Source: Lineus longissimus
Lineage: Eukaryota > Nemertea > Pilidiophora > Heteronemertea > Lineidae
Reading direction: 5' to 3'
Length of the DNA: 64,000 nt
NCBI RefSeq assembly: GCF_910592395.1
Contig: NC_088326.1
Coordinates: 9,057,001 to 9,121,000, forward strand
Within the stretch, counting starts at the first letter, position 1. Every line of letters starts with the position of its first letter. The position numbers and the translations under genes were made by a program. The notes beneath the pieces are model-generated. The model was not told the origin of the DNA and made no database searches. It was given only the letters and a program-made list of their open reading frames with translations. Shown piece by piece: positions 22,244 to 33,544 of the stretch.

Positions 22244-23675
22244 TTAACAGTACGGCATACTTGTGACTTTCTGGAGGTCAGTGTTGAGCTGCACGACATC
22301 GCTGTGCGTTACAGTGAGTGTTGCGAGCTGAGGGTAGCTCGACTGCTTCTCCTCAGCAAACTTGACGAATCCGTCTAAAGCATCAACAAAGCCTTTCGCC
22401 GAATCGACTATGGTGTTCACCTGACCAGTGGTGGGCACGTTGAACGTCACTTTACCCTTCGAATCCTTTGTCGTAAGATCCTTGGCCACCTCGTAGGCTT
22501 TCTCCATTGTCTGCAGGATAAGGAAAAAAAGGTAGATGCGAGTGCAAAATGGGCGGGGGGGGGGGGGGGGGGTTAAAGGAACTTACATATCTCTTACACG
22601 GAAATATTTCTTACGGAAAAATATTTTCGCGCATGAGTCAATCAAGTATGTTTTTGTGGGAACAATGTTCGCGACCACGACCCCAGGAGAGAAGAAAAAC
22701 TAATTAACCGTTTTTGAAAGAAAGTCTTAAAAAGCCACAAACCCACGCACAGGCATGACAGGGATTTGAGGGAAGAAGTGCTAATTAAAAGAAATCAAAA
22801 AAACCCACTGTGGCTACATCGGTAGAGCTGTTGCCGACAATGCTGTAGATCCCAGGCCCGGATCGAATCCCATCCTAGGCGTCACCTTTTCAACCTATTC
22901 TCTCTACTTTGTAAACTTATTGGTAGAAATTACAAGTCCAGCGACGATAGCAATCCTGTTTAGGAAAAATGTTCGCTGCCGGGCCCGTGCATACCCCGGT
23001 GTCACATTAAATTCGTCCTCCGTTTTTCGTGGGAGCAGTAAATAAAACATCGATATTAATTTCATCTCGTGCCAGACAGGAGTCTGGTATTTGTTAAAGC
23101 CTATACACCCATGCGGTTTGTACTACAAGGAGGATGGATATCACCGACTAAAGTGACAGCACATATGCCCTTTGCGCTTTCTATACACTTACATCACCCA
23201 TCGGTCCGGTGTACTTGGTGAAGATGTCAATGAGAGGTATCGAAATTCCTTCAAGATCGATGGTGTCATTTTCGTGTGCTTTCATCCAGTCGACAGCCTT
23301 CTGTGAAGTCTTGGTCATGTCGTCGATGAGAGTACTCAAGGCGTAGGTCTTTTCGTATTTGGCCTGCGCTGCTTTGCTGCCCTTCGACTGCTTGGCCAGC
23401 TTGCTGAGGAGGACGGTCACGCCGTAAAAGATAGCCCCGACGGCGGCGTTCTTCACGACGAATTTTGTGAAGGCTTTCAGTGCTCCGGGAATGTTCAGGT
23501 CCTTGATGTAATCGACCACCGAGCGGAGAGTCGACACGTTCTGCCTGGCCACGTTGGCTTCTTCTTGAAGCTCTTCCATTTCCTCTGCGTCCAATCCTTC
23601 CATTGCCTCTCCTTCCTCAGCAATGCCCGACTCCGCCTCCTCAAACACTTCAAAAACTTCTTCAAACTCTGCCAT
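22244..23675 (-). CDS. Helical protein, paralogue B (249 aa, two exons)
   Basis: Exon 1 is 23193-23675 (161 codons) and exon 2 is 22244-22510 (88 codons plus stop). The intron is phase 0 with donor GTAAGT and acceptor TTATCCTGCAG. The start ATG (MAEFEEVFEVFEE) follows a likely 5' UTR splice acceptor, ATATCATTGCAG. There is no signal peptide. The order is a very acidic N-terminus, a helix, a hydrophobic stretch (AAVGAIFYGVTVLLSKL, about residues 76-92), then amphipathic helices with DWMKAHENDTIDLEGISIP, and a C-terminal helical domain from exon 2. Intron phase and the W-K-x-H-x-x-D-T-x-x-L-x-G signature are shared with the gene at 26.8-30.0 kb, so they are tandem paralogues. I recognise no known family. 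One buried hydrophobic segment amid long helices recalls soluble helical-bundle proteins that can enter membranes, but that is speculation. Confidence 0.75.
22553..22573. repeat. G homopolymer (C-run on the gene strand)
   Basis: A nearly pure G-run lies within the intron of paralogue B, about 45 bp upstream of the exon-2 acceptor on the minus strand. There it reads as a C-run leading into the pyrimidine tract. Confidence 0.9.
22806..22890 (+). repeat. tRNA-derived SINE-like sequence
   Basis: TGGCTACATCGGTAGAG (A box) at 22811 and GGATCGAATCC (B box) at 22860 are correctly spaced for a pol III promoter. The acceptor and T stems do not pair well, so it is not a working tRNA. It lies in the paralogue B intron. 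Confidence 0.5.
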
Positions 23676-24733
23676 TTCGGGTTTTGATGGTAAGTCTGCA
23701 ATGATATATTCAGAGCACATAATTAAGATTCTCCCGTCCAGTTCAAATTCAGATTCGTGCAGATTATTCAAATCTGTTCATACTGGGTTTTTTTCTTCTT
23801 ATTATTATCATCGCATTCAATTCTGTGTCCGTCCAAACAAGAGTTTGTTTTTGCTATTTAGGTTCGTGTACGGTCGTTGTCATCTTTGGTACCATTCATA
23901 CCAAAATTGTCACCATTCTTAAGTTCTCTGCTGTCTTTTCAACTTGGTGCAATCAAATTAGCTGTCATCGAAGCGTGCAAGATATTTTCTCTACGCGTGA
24001 TTCTCTTTTTCGTTTAGACTAAATCTCTTTCAAACTCCGAGTGTTCATGTGACTGATATATGGCATGCCTTAGCGGAATTTATTCAGGACATTATTTTTC
24101 AATGCTGGAAGCCGTCTTGCAATCAGAAATTCTGAAAATATTGTTCAGAACCCTTTTTACAACAGACTGAATTCGAAATTTACTTCACAGGATGAAAAAT
24201 TCTATATTCTGCAAAAAAAAATCGTTCTGCCAAAAAAATCGCTCTGAAACTTTTTTTTATCCAAGAATGCAAAATGCGTCAGAATATTTTTTTCCGGGCA
24301 GGATTTTTTTGTGCGCAGGACGAAAAGTCAGCAGAATTTTACGTGACTTCTGCCAATAATCACGCGACTCCTGCCAGTGATCACGTGACCACAAAAAACG
24401 ATGACGTAACTGAATGTGGTAACTGAATGTTGCAATAATTATGTTAATTTCACCTTCTGGTACATTTTGGAATCAACGCAATGGCAATCCTGTTTTGGAA
24501 AAAAGATTGGCAGCCGGGGTCCAGCAGTTGAGATTGCTGAAACCACGTGTGTAGATGAATATACTACACCCTCTCTGCACCTTGTCTACTGAGTGAGCAT
24601 GCGCAATTATTTCGGGCGGCGACGCGGCGGCCCCCGCGCGTCGGTGGTGTGGCCAATTTATCTGTCAAAATCAGACATTAACCTTCCCTGACCAAAACTA
24701 AATCATTCCTTAATTTTTCCTGACTAAGACAAA
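23676..24733. other. Upstream flank of paralogue B
   Basis: A 5' UTR intron acceptor is likely at about 23696. Beyond it the sequence is AT-rich with short duplicated phrases (GGCAATCCTGTTTTGGAAAA near 24484, related to 22950). No gene is seen. Confidence 0.4.
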
Positions 24734-25319
24734 ATCAGACCTACATCATCTCGGACCCAGACCTAATCAGACCTGAATCATCTCAGACCCAGACCTAATC
24801 AGACCTGAATCATCTCAGACCCAGACCTAATCAGACCTGAATCATCTCAGACCCAGACCATATCAGACCTGAATCATCTCAGACCCAGACCTTATCAGAC
24901 CTGAATCATCTCAGACCCAGACCATATCAGACCTGAATCATCTCAGACCCAGACCATATCAGACCTGAATCATCTCAGACCCAGACCTTATCAGACCTGA
25001 ATCATCTCAGACCCAGACCATATCAGACCTGAATCGTCTCAGACCCAGACCATATCAGACCTAAATCATCTCAGACCCAGACCTTATCAGACCTGAATCA
25101 TCTCAGACCCAGACCATATCAGACCTTAATCATCTCAGACCCAGACCTAATCAGACCTGAATCATCTCAGACCCAGACCTTATCAGACCTGAATCATCTC
25201 AGACCCAGACCATATCAGACCTGAATTATCTCTAACCTGGACAAATCAGACGTAAATTATCTCAGACCCAGACCAAATCTGATCTCAATAATCCCAGACC
25301 CAGACCAAAACAGACCTTA
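24734..25319. repeat. 32-bp satellite, about 18 copies
   Basis: The unit ATCAGACCTGAATCATCTCA plus GACCCAGACCTA/CATA repeats head to tail every 32 bp. Units differ mainly at the last three bases (TAA, CATA or TTA variants). The period is not a multiple of three, so it is not coding. Edge units are the most diverged. Confidence 0.95.
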
Positions 25320-25594
25320 GTATTACTACTTGCTGGAAAACTGAAAAGAAAAAATGCAAAGTGTGCGTCTTCCATAAATGTTTTCTTTATTTTGTCATAT
25401 AAAATTCTATGTCTGCTAATTAACTGAAGAAGGAACTAAACATCTAATTATGTAACACATGCATTGCTTTTTCACCGGGCTTTTTTGTTGTATTTGTCAT
25501 CAAATCAATACTGCTATCCCTAGACGGGGTAAGTCCTTCTGGTCGGGCCGCGACTTTTAAAGAGATCATGCCACTACAAATCAATTAGAAGATA

Positions 25595-26552
25595 GCAGTG
25601 TGGGGATTAGTACAGAGTCAGCAAGTCATTGTCCAGACGACAATGACAAATTTGAAAACTCTGGCCGATTCAATGGCGAATAATTCTTGTTCTATGGCAG
25701 TCGACGTGGATTTCTTGGTAGATATTTTAGGATGATAACTTTAACACATCTGTGAATATGTTTGTATCAGTGTAGCTGTCCTGAATGTATAGAACAAAAC
25801 AGTGTTTTGAAGTCATATGCCTAATTCAGGGTACAAAATGAGCTTATTTCTACCATGTCTGCATAAGTTGTGAAGATTATTGCATGTGCTGTGTTGTGTA
25901 GCATGTACACCAGAATAGGCAGATTTGATCACAAGCACTTGGCTTAAATTGTTCTATAAAATGCAGACAGCCCGCTATGGTTACTTTCATGCACTGCCAT
26001 GACTGCCCGCTATGGTTACACTTGGACAGTCATGACAGTGACACGGGTAACCATAGCGCACAGTCTGCCGTCTTTTATTGCATTTTAAGACACTAGATAA
26101 AGCACTTTGAGCCAAGTGCTTGTTATCATATCTTCCTATTCTGGTGAACATGCTACACAACACAGCACATGCAATAATCTTCACAACTTAGGCAGATATG
26201 GGAGAAGTAAGCGCATTTTGTAACCTGAATTGTAATCATATCTTCCTATTCTGGTGTACATGCTACACAACACAGCACGTGCAATTATCTTCTCCAGATA
26301 GGCAGATATGGTCTACAAAAAACTACTTTTTCTGCTTATTCATGACAGCTACATCAATATAAACCTACTAACAGATGTCTTTAAGTTATCATCTAGAAAT
26401 GTCTACCAGCAAATCCACGTCGAGTGCCATAGAACAGGAATTATTCGCTGTTGAATCTGCTGGAGTTTTCATATCTGTCTTTGTCGTCTGCTAGCGCTGT
26501 TGTTACCGTAGTGGACAGTGATTTGCTGACACTGTCCGAGCCCCGCACTGGA
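25595..26552. repeat. Large imperfect inverted repeat (arms about 400 and 500 bp)
   Basis: CAGTGTGGGG at 25595 pairs with CCCCGCACTG near 26541. Long matching stretches include AGCATGTACACCAGAATAGG and ACAAGCACTTGGCT. The centre near 26020 has CGCTATGGTTAC facing GTAACCATAGCG. The right arm holds an extra internal duplication of the AGCATGTACACC block. It is probably a foldback or MITE-type element. It lies between the paralogous genes A and B. Confidence 0.85.
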
Positions 26553-26828
26553 CAGGTGAATAGCAAAGTTCGACCTCGCGATGTGGATTATTTCCAGAAT
26601 AAGGCGATGTTGTAACAATCATATCAATATTGGTGGGTAAAGCTATTGGTTTACCTTTGCAACACAATAGAAACAAGGCCCTCCCATAACAGTGTTGGAG
26701 GGGTATAAATCGGATAAAAATAATGAATGCAGGCCTAACGCCCCTCAAAATGAACAATCTTTTGTATGTTTCTTTGTATCGTCATTTCTTCTCCAGGAAA
26801 GCACGCATTTTTCTTAGGCAAACCGTGA

Positions 26829-29800
26829 TTACACATTTTTCAGTGGGTCGGCAATAGAAGCGACTTTGGCGTCATCAATTGGAACGCCTTTCAACAGTGG
26901 CACCTTGCCCTCGTTCTTCTTCTTGAATTCATTCAGCGCCTGGAAGCACTGGGCGACCGTGTCCAAGCCATGATGCAAGGCCTCCACCTCCCCGTCTGTG
27001 ATCTTGTCTTTCTTCAGGTTCTTCGCTGCCACTTGTGTCGACAGAGTCTGCAGAACTTGGGCTGCCTGAATAGAGAAGATAACCAGAATTCCTGTATCAG
27101 CATTGTCGCTTAATTATACGATCATACTTTCTCCCCGTTCACAATGACAACTAAACAATCTTAAGCACACGGCAAAATGTTCCCTGTTCCCTGCCTCTGT
27201 TTCCTCGTATGAGTTGTGCACAAAATACTTTACACCGTATGAACAACACCACTGTGCAGACTGTTACACTCATTGCAGGTCGTGTTGAACATGTTGAATA
27301 AGCGTATTACAACTAGCACCATTAAATCTAAAACGTGCACTTTTGAGCATTGGTGAAAGTATTGGGATTAGTAAACTCGTTTATTTTTCAAAACTGCAGA
27401 TAGCATTGAGGATCGAAGTAAAGCTGTGTTAGTGTTTACAGTAGCCTCAGCACGGTGACTAGTTTGTTTTTTACAGGCGGCCATCTTGAAGGCATTTTTT
27501 GTTACTCTTCTATGAAGGTATGAGTGGATCATTTGTACCTGTACTGTCGTGGAATCAAGATGATAACAAGTACATGTACTCCCCAAGATGGTCGCTAGTG
27601 AAAACACTTTGGGTAACGCTTAAAGGAATGATCGACTTTTTAGTGCAGTATGTTTGTTCTTCTTCTGGTTCACCATTAAACTTTTTTTCTGAACGTGTTT
27701 GATGCTTTTCCCTATTTTGTTTCAGCTCAACGCGTTATTCATTATTTCTGGTACGCACAAGTCCTGGCGTGACAGACTTTTCCCGCCAGGTGACTGCACG
27801 CCGATATCCGAGTTCACGTCAGCCCGCTATTACGACGCAACGTCATTTCTATTATCGTCGCAGTAGCGGGGTGATGAAGCGCCATCGGCGTGACGTCGGA
27901 AAAAACGATATCTACACCAAGTCGTCATAGGGTAGATCCATCGCTACAGGAAGCGCCTTCCTAGTGCATTGCTCCACATGGAAATGATCGACGCATACAG
28001 AGCTAGGTCGGGTCAAATCGGAGTCAACATCGGAAAAGCGATCAGTCTGATTTTGAATTGTTCCTTTTATTGTGCAATTTGTTGATGGAAACTACTTAAT
28101 TTGTAGAATAAGAGGTGACTGAGCAGCCGACAGCCGGTTAATATGATGACCCATCATAATACCAATGGTCCTTTAAGCTTTTGACAGCAACTGACATTAT
28201 ACATGTAAGCATTTTGTGTCTCTCTATTCACAATACATTCATATGATATCAAATCAGATGTACATGTAATTGCTGAAATACTATCATATTATCGGACCTG
28301 TATGGGTAAGTTTTGGGAAAGTTGGACTGTGGACTAACACAGTAACTGTCGGGTAGTTGTAAAACAAGAAACACAAAAACACAGAAACGCAGGAACGAAA
28401 CACAGAAACGCAGGAACCGCCACTCCTGTGGCGAACTCTGGTCCTCAGACACCATCCTGTCGCCATGGTTGTTGCCGCGAAACCTGGTGTAACAAAAACT
28501 GGTACTCTCTCGGATGGAAGAAGAAATGCTCATTTTCCAATATCCCATTTAGCCTCCTCAATGCCTCAAGATAGCGATAGCGGTGCTCCTAGGTTCTGAA
28601 GTTCATACATTATGCAAATGAGTATAAACCTCCCTCAAAATCCGGAAACTTGCTGTTAGGGAGAACGCGTCAACCGGCTTCTGATTGGTCAAGTAAGTTG
28701 ACATCAAAATGTAAACATAGTGCACGTGCGCGTCATCCAGATGAAGTCACATTGCCGTGCTCGCGTTTTTTTAACAATGCCACGTGTGTTTGTTTACATT
28801 TTGAAATGGAGTTGGTTTTATGGTATTGCTTTCATTTTTTCCAAGGCCTTGCATTTTTCGAGTGCATATTTCAGCTTTTATTACACTTGCACTCCCTTCG
28901 TGCCCCTGATGGAGTCATCCTCAGAGTTTACTTTAACGACGATAACAATGACTTGGTCATGGAAAGTATCGAGTAGGTAGGCATTATTTAAGGAGCTGTA
29001 GAGGCATGTTCCTTATGACGTCAGTTCATGCATATTAATGAGGTTGTGACGTATGTAACACACATATTAAATGAGAAAATGTGACCATCGCGATTGGTTG
29101 TAATCATTTCCGTCAACAATAACGCGTGGGGTATTGTGTTTACATGGATCGGATCTGTCAAAAATGACATCTGTCATTTCGGCCATTATCAACTTTCCCG
29201 CCAGCACATCACTGCGCATGCGTGTTATATAGGTCACAACTTCATTAATTTGCATGAACTGACGTCACATTGCATATTTTAGGAACATGCCTCTACAGCT
29301 CCTTCAATAATGCCTACAATCGAGGTGCCACCTATGCCTGCGCCTCAATTCCAACTTTTATGAAAACCCGTTTCTTTTTCGTTTCTGTGTTTCGTTCCTG
29401 CGTTTCTGCGTTTCTGTTTCGTTTCTGTGTTTCCTGTTTTACAACTACCCGTAACTGTCAGTGTGTGACCTGCGAATTTAATCGTACTTACCGCTCCCAG
29501 TCGAGGCATGAACGATGAAACAACCCCGCTGATTGGTACATCCATTCCCTTCAGTGTGGTGGTGTCGTCAGCATGCTCTTTAAACCATTTGTAGATGTCC
29601 TGCATTATACTCGCGCTTTTGGTAAGAACATCTACCAGTTTCGCCAGCTTCTGAGCCCGGGCCTTGGCCGCCGGATCCGAAGTTAACTCATCCAGAATTG
29701 CCTTGGCAGCTTTGAAGATGGCGTCGATTACCAGAAATTCTGCAACCATTTTGCCGATTTTCAGCATGGCTGCCGTAAGTTTTGAGACGACACCCGCAAT

Positions 29801-30016
29801 GGCCTCACCGCCCGATTCAATAGCCGCCCCGGCTTCCGCCCCGGCCTCCGCTCCAGCATCAGCCCCCGCCTCGGCTCCGGTGGCGATGGCTTCCCCTGCC
29901 TCGGCAGCGCCGGCGATGCCCTCAGCGGTCCCCGCTGCAGCTGCACCGGCCTCCGCTGCAGCTGCGCCGGCCTCCGCTGCCCCAACTGCAGCCTCTATAG
30001 CGAGAGCGATCCCCAT
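26829..30016 (-). CDS. Helical protein, paralogue A (253 aa, two exons)
   Basis: Exon 1 is 29492-30016 (175 codons) and exon 2 is 26829-27065 (78 codons plus stop). They are joined in phase 0 across a 2.4-kb intron with donor GTAAGT and acceptor TCTCTATTCAG. The ATG at 30016 follows a possible 5' UTR acceptor. The N-terminal 75 residues are Ala/Gly/Glu-rich with heptad-like AEAGA repeats. They are followed by the hydrophobic helix VAEFLVIDAIFKAAKAIL and the block YKWFKEHADDTTTLKGMDVP, which aligns with DWMKAHENDTIDLEGISIP of paralogue B. Exon 2 gives helices with a single Cys (HGLDTVAQCFQALNEF). There is no signal peptide. The intron is swollen by inserted repeats. The function is unknown. 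The pair defines a small tandem family. Confidence 0.75.
27840..28060 (+). repeat. Dispersed repeat, copy 2 of 3 (in paralogue A intron)
   Basis: TTATCGTCGCAGTAGCGGGG, GCGTGACGTCGGAAAAA, GGTAGATCCATCG and AGTCAACATCGGAAAAG match the copies at 12.8 and 52.4-53.5 kb. It is non-coding. Confidence 0.7.
28320..28430. repeat. Left arm of a CAGAAACG minisatellite inverted pair
   Basis: ACTGTCGGGTAGTTGTAAAACA followed by ACACAGAAACGCAGGAACG units. It is the reverse complement of the arm at 29360-29465. The two arms bracket about 1 kb of the paralogue A intron that also holds the MITE described next. Confidence 0.7.
28972..29325. mobile_element. MITE with about 90-bp inverted ends
   Basis: TAGGCATTATTTAAGGAGCT near 28978 pairs with AGCTCCTTCAATAATGCCTA near 29295-29315. 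Both arms continue through GAGGCATGTTCC and TGACGTCAGTTCATGC. TCGA occurs at both outer edges and could be a target duplication, but it is palindromic and short. Confidence 0.75.
29360..29465. repeat. Right arm of the CAGAAACG minisatellite inverted pair
   Basis: CGTTTCTGTGTTTCGTTCCTG units followed by TTTTACAACTACCCG. It is the inverse of 28320-28430 and ends 27 bp from the exon-1 donor of paralogue A. Confidence 0.7.
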
Positions 30017-30616
30017 ATCTCTATATGCAACGATTGCAAAGTATGATACAGCAGATAATGCGCGACCCGTTGAGTGGATATCACGGTGCCCGATCAAGAC
30101 TATCGGAAAGATGAGGGGAGAACTTCCGGGAAGCAGACGACTGAAATTATTTTGGAGAAAACCCTGTAAAAGTAGAGAAGGGGGAAATGAAGAGGCGCTT
30201 TCGGCGTTCAACACCATATCTATTTGAGAAACAGATTATCTCGTTATCACTGGCATTTCAATTCGACATGTTGTCGTCCGGTAGTTTGCGACTAAATTCG
30301 GATTACATGCATGTAAGAAAATGTCTTTTTAGTTCAGCGCTCCTCATAAAATGACCACTTGTGGTCTGATTGTTGTGGACGGGGGAAGCAAAGGTATTTA
30401 CCCTTCCTATAGCCAGAGTACGACAAAAAAGCTTGCAAATGTGCAACCTCCTTTCCGTGTACTCGAGGATCGTGAGGCAAAGACATATTCAGCAGTTCCA
30501 ACACTTCCATGAAGAATTAAATTGTTGCCCTTTGTTTTTGTGAATGTCTTTGCAATGTGTGGCCCACTGTTCTAGTGTACTGGGTATAATTTCTGTATTT
30601 CACCAAGTAAACCAAA
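30017..30616. other. Upstream flank of paralogue A
   Basis: Expected promoter and 5' UTR region. No TATA box or other site can be named. The plus-strand frame over exon 1 and this flank is the antisense of the Ala-rich coding tract. Confidence 0.4.
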
Positions 30617-30947
30617 CATTGCTTAAAGGGAAAACTTGGGCGTTGGATTTACATAGCCAGGAAGATAATGCCCATGCATGACGGCATACGCTGCCACTGG
30701 TAGCATCACGCTAATTCTGATATTTGCTAATAATTTTCGCCAGTGTTGCGAGGCAATTATGGACTTGGCTTGCAAATTTCAGGCAGCCAAATGCTACCAG
30801 TCGTTCTATTGCATTGTCTATTGCAGTTCAAGGATTTTTCAGTGGTCTTATTTGGAAATTGGAGAAGTTGCAGGCCTGCTGGAAGCCAGTTCTGTACGGA
30901 AAACCAACAAGTCTTATGCCCAAGTTGGCCCTTTAAAGGTTTCTTTC
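30617..30947. mobile_element. MITE with AAAGGG..AACTTGGGC ends
   Basis: CTTAAAGGGAAAACTTGGGC at about 30622 is inverted at about 30918-30945 (GCCCAAGTTGGCCCTTTAAAG). Partial copies of the left end are at 12.1 and 12.26 kb. It has no coding capacity. Confidence 0.7.
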
Positions 30948-31480
30948 ATTACAAAGGCCTTTGCATAAACACATGTCCGATCGATGTGCGAACGATGCGG
31001 CTGTTCTGTACCCAAAGTTATATGGCACGGCTTGACCCGTCAGCCATGCAGGAATTCCTTTATGGCCTAATGGTTGGCGCGTTGTGTCCAGAGTTGGAAC
31101 AACGACGAGGCAGCTGTAGAAGTACAATATGCCTCGTGGAAATGGTGTCCGGCCCTATTGTATTCTGACGGATTATGGTACATGGCTCTATAGCGGCCAT
31201 GATTGTCAATACTTCAGATATTTTTAAAAGCGCAGAGAATCCATATACTCGGAGGGAAATATTTACTGGCACATAAGCTTACTACCATGAGTTGGACTAT
31301 TTAATGTACTTTTAAATTTTAGAAAAAAGAATCCAGGGTCAAAACAGCGCAAATTGGTCGATTCGTCCGTTGAATGGAAAGCAGATGGCCACCAAAAAAT
31401 CATAACATTGACATTTCATACATAATTTGGTCGAGAAATAAACGGTACACAGCGAAAAAATTGCCAATTCCCCCTAACAT
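30948..31480. other. Intergenic, nothing recognised
   Basis: Overlapping short frames only. I support no gene. Confidence 0.4.
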
Positions 31481-31489
31481 CCCTAATAT

Positions 31490-31632
31490 AGTAGAACCCC
31501 CCCCCCCAAATCTACTAGTGTACTCCCCTAACACCCCCGATAGTAGAACTCCCCCACCCCACACCCCCATCCTCGAGTGTAGAACTCCCCTAACACCCCC
31601 GAGTGTAGAACCCCCCTTAACATCCCAAATAG
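31490..31632. repeat. C-rich minisatellite (TAGAACTCCCCTAACACCCCC)
   Basis: Degenerate units of about 27 bp with C-runs and CCCCTAACACCCCC. The other strand is G-rich and could form G-quadruplexes. Confidence 0.75.
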
Positions 31633-31855
31633 TTTTCCGTTCCCGCCACATTCCACAACTGTCTATTTTTGTGGGCTGTTCAAAATATTGCCCGCTTCTT
31701 CCGGTTGAAGCAAACATGACCCCTGTTGTGATAAAGCACCATTCCCATCATCGCACCTTACCGGATCTTTATTTTGGAAATAGCTCCGTCTGCTTAACGG
31801 TGTCATCGACTCCCGAATATCACAAGATCTCGCAGTGATAAAAGAAAGGAAGTGA

Positions 31856-32296
31856 CTATTTGGCAAGCCCGGCTCACCAAACAGCGCCTTTTTTCTGCCC
31901 TAGATGGAGAGCCGATCTCATGCATATTCAACCATCCAGGAGCTCATTATACATTCGTGGCAACACGGTCAGCAACACTGGAGTTACAGTGAAACGCCTT
32001 TAGAAATGCACACTAATGCATTTAACATGCTTATCAGTTAAATCACGTTTATGACTTTTTTTGTAAATCCATACAGTCATGTACATGTACATGCTTCTTC
32101 ATGGATTATTGACCAAAACCCGAGTTTAGTAACAGAAATTGAATCAAGAGCGGGAAGTCGGCCATTTTTAAATATGCGCATATAAATTCGAATATGACGT
32201 CACTGCTCTCTGATTGGCCAACATGTTGTAACCTCTCCGGCTCGCCAAAGAGGGTAGTATTTTTGCCCTGTTCGGCAAGCCAGGCTTGCCAAATAG
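31856..32296. mobile_element. MITE with 29-bp TTTGGCAAGCC ends
   Basis: CTATTTGGCAAGCC at 31856 pairs with GGCTTGCCAAATAG ending at 32296. Across 29 bp the ends differ at only a few positions. The element is 441 bp with no coding capacity. Confidence 0.75.
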
Positions 32297-33540
32297 ACCC
32301 GGCCTAAAAGAAAATGCATAACAAATCATGCAAAATGATAGACCAGTGTAGGACGAAGATTCTTGGTTCATTCTGTAAACAATAAGATTCAGCATTCTTT
32401 CAGTCTACGATCCAGACCTGGATTATGTAATTGATATCAGTTCCCACGTTATCTGATGGCCTCGGTTCGGTTTACGCTGAGTGGCATATCCGCTGCAAGC
32501 AGGTCAGACTCTAATTAGGACACGCTCAATATAGCCATAAACTATTTCCGCGAAGGAGAGGCATCCGTGATTGACTAGATAGCAATCCAAAAGAAACAAG
32601 CCCAAGCATGTTGTATGTTGGACAACTAACTAGCTACTAGCTCATGCTGACCACTTGGGTTCCATCCACCCATGGGTGAAAGATAAACAATTTCATAAAT
32701 ATTATAAACCTATGGGGCTATAGTAGACATTTGAGATATATTATCAATAAGTTGTATGTACTAATTACTTCAAACTCGACAATGAACTAACTTAACTTAT
32801 GGTGAAAATGCCCTAGCCATAGCAACTACTACACCTCTACACTTCTGTTGATTGGCATTTTGGAACCCTGCCCCTCATGGCTATAACCAATGATATAGCA
32901 GAGACCAGTTGAAATATGAAATCAACATTTTGCATGCCATTAGTCAAGATATCAAGAGAGAGGCCTAGTGGATATTTCACCCTCAATGCCCTTTAAGCCT
33001 CCCAGAACATTGCCAAAAAGGGCAACCACACCCTTCAGGATTATTTAGGATTATTAATCAGTCTACTGGAGCTAAATAGGATAATATGTTTGAGGATAAA
33101 TATCATAAAAGGTCAGCGAGTAACCTATTCTTCCAATATCAGCAAGATTGAAACAGATGTGGGTAACTGTATGGTCACAGGGGACACTTTTAGCAACGAG
33201 GCTGAGTTTTAGCAACGAGGCTGAGTTTTAGCAGATAATGATATAATATGGCCTAGATTGCCGACTGTTTGTACTTATACTCAACACCCGTCAAATGTTG
33301 ATCTAAATGGTCTCCCAAGAATCTTTTTTAGGTCAAGTGGTGTGATGGGTGTAGGAGTCTGATCAATTGATATATCATTGACACCCCACGACCATTATTC
33401 GGTTATACTGTTATACGACAGCAATGACATCAAAAGATAACTTATCTGTTTTTGCCCAGGAAAAACAAAACTCTTGACTTTCTCGACAATATCTAAGGGC
33501 CTCTTAGATCCTAATCAGGGCAAGCTTTTGTTGACAACAT
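32297..33540. other. Intergenic, nothing recognised
   Basis: A 21-bp unit, AGCAACGAGGCTGAGTTTT, is duplicated at about 33194-33235. No gene seen. Confidence 0.4.
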
Positions 33541-33544
33541 GATA

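Noticed and set aside
22806-22890. Functional tRNA gene
   Set aside because: A and B boxes are present but the acceptor and T stems do not pair, so a SINE-like remnant is more likely.
24734-25319. CRISPR-like regular direct repeats
   Set aside because: The whole 32-bp unit is repeated with no variable spacers, and the context is an animal genome. It is a satellite.
29664-30227. 187-codon plus-strand ORF (Ala/Ser/Pro-rich)
   Set aside because: It is the antisense of the Ala-rich exon 1 of paralogue A, which has proper splice sites.
31374-31838. 154-codon Pro-rich ORF
   Set aside because: It is produced by the C-rich minisatellite.
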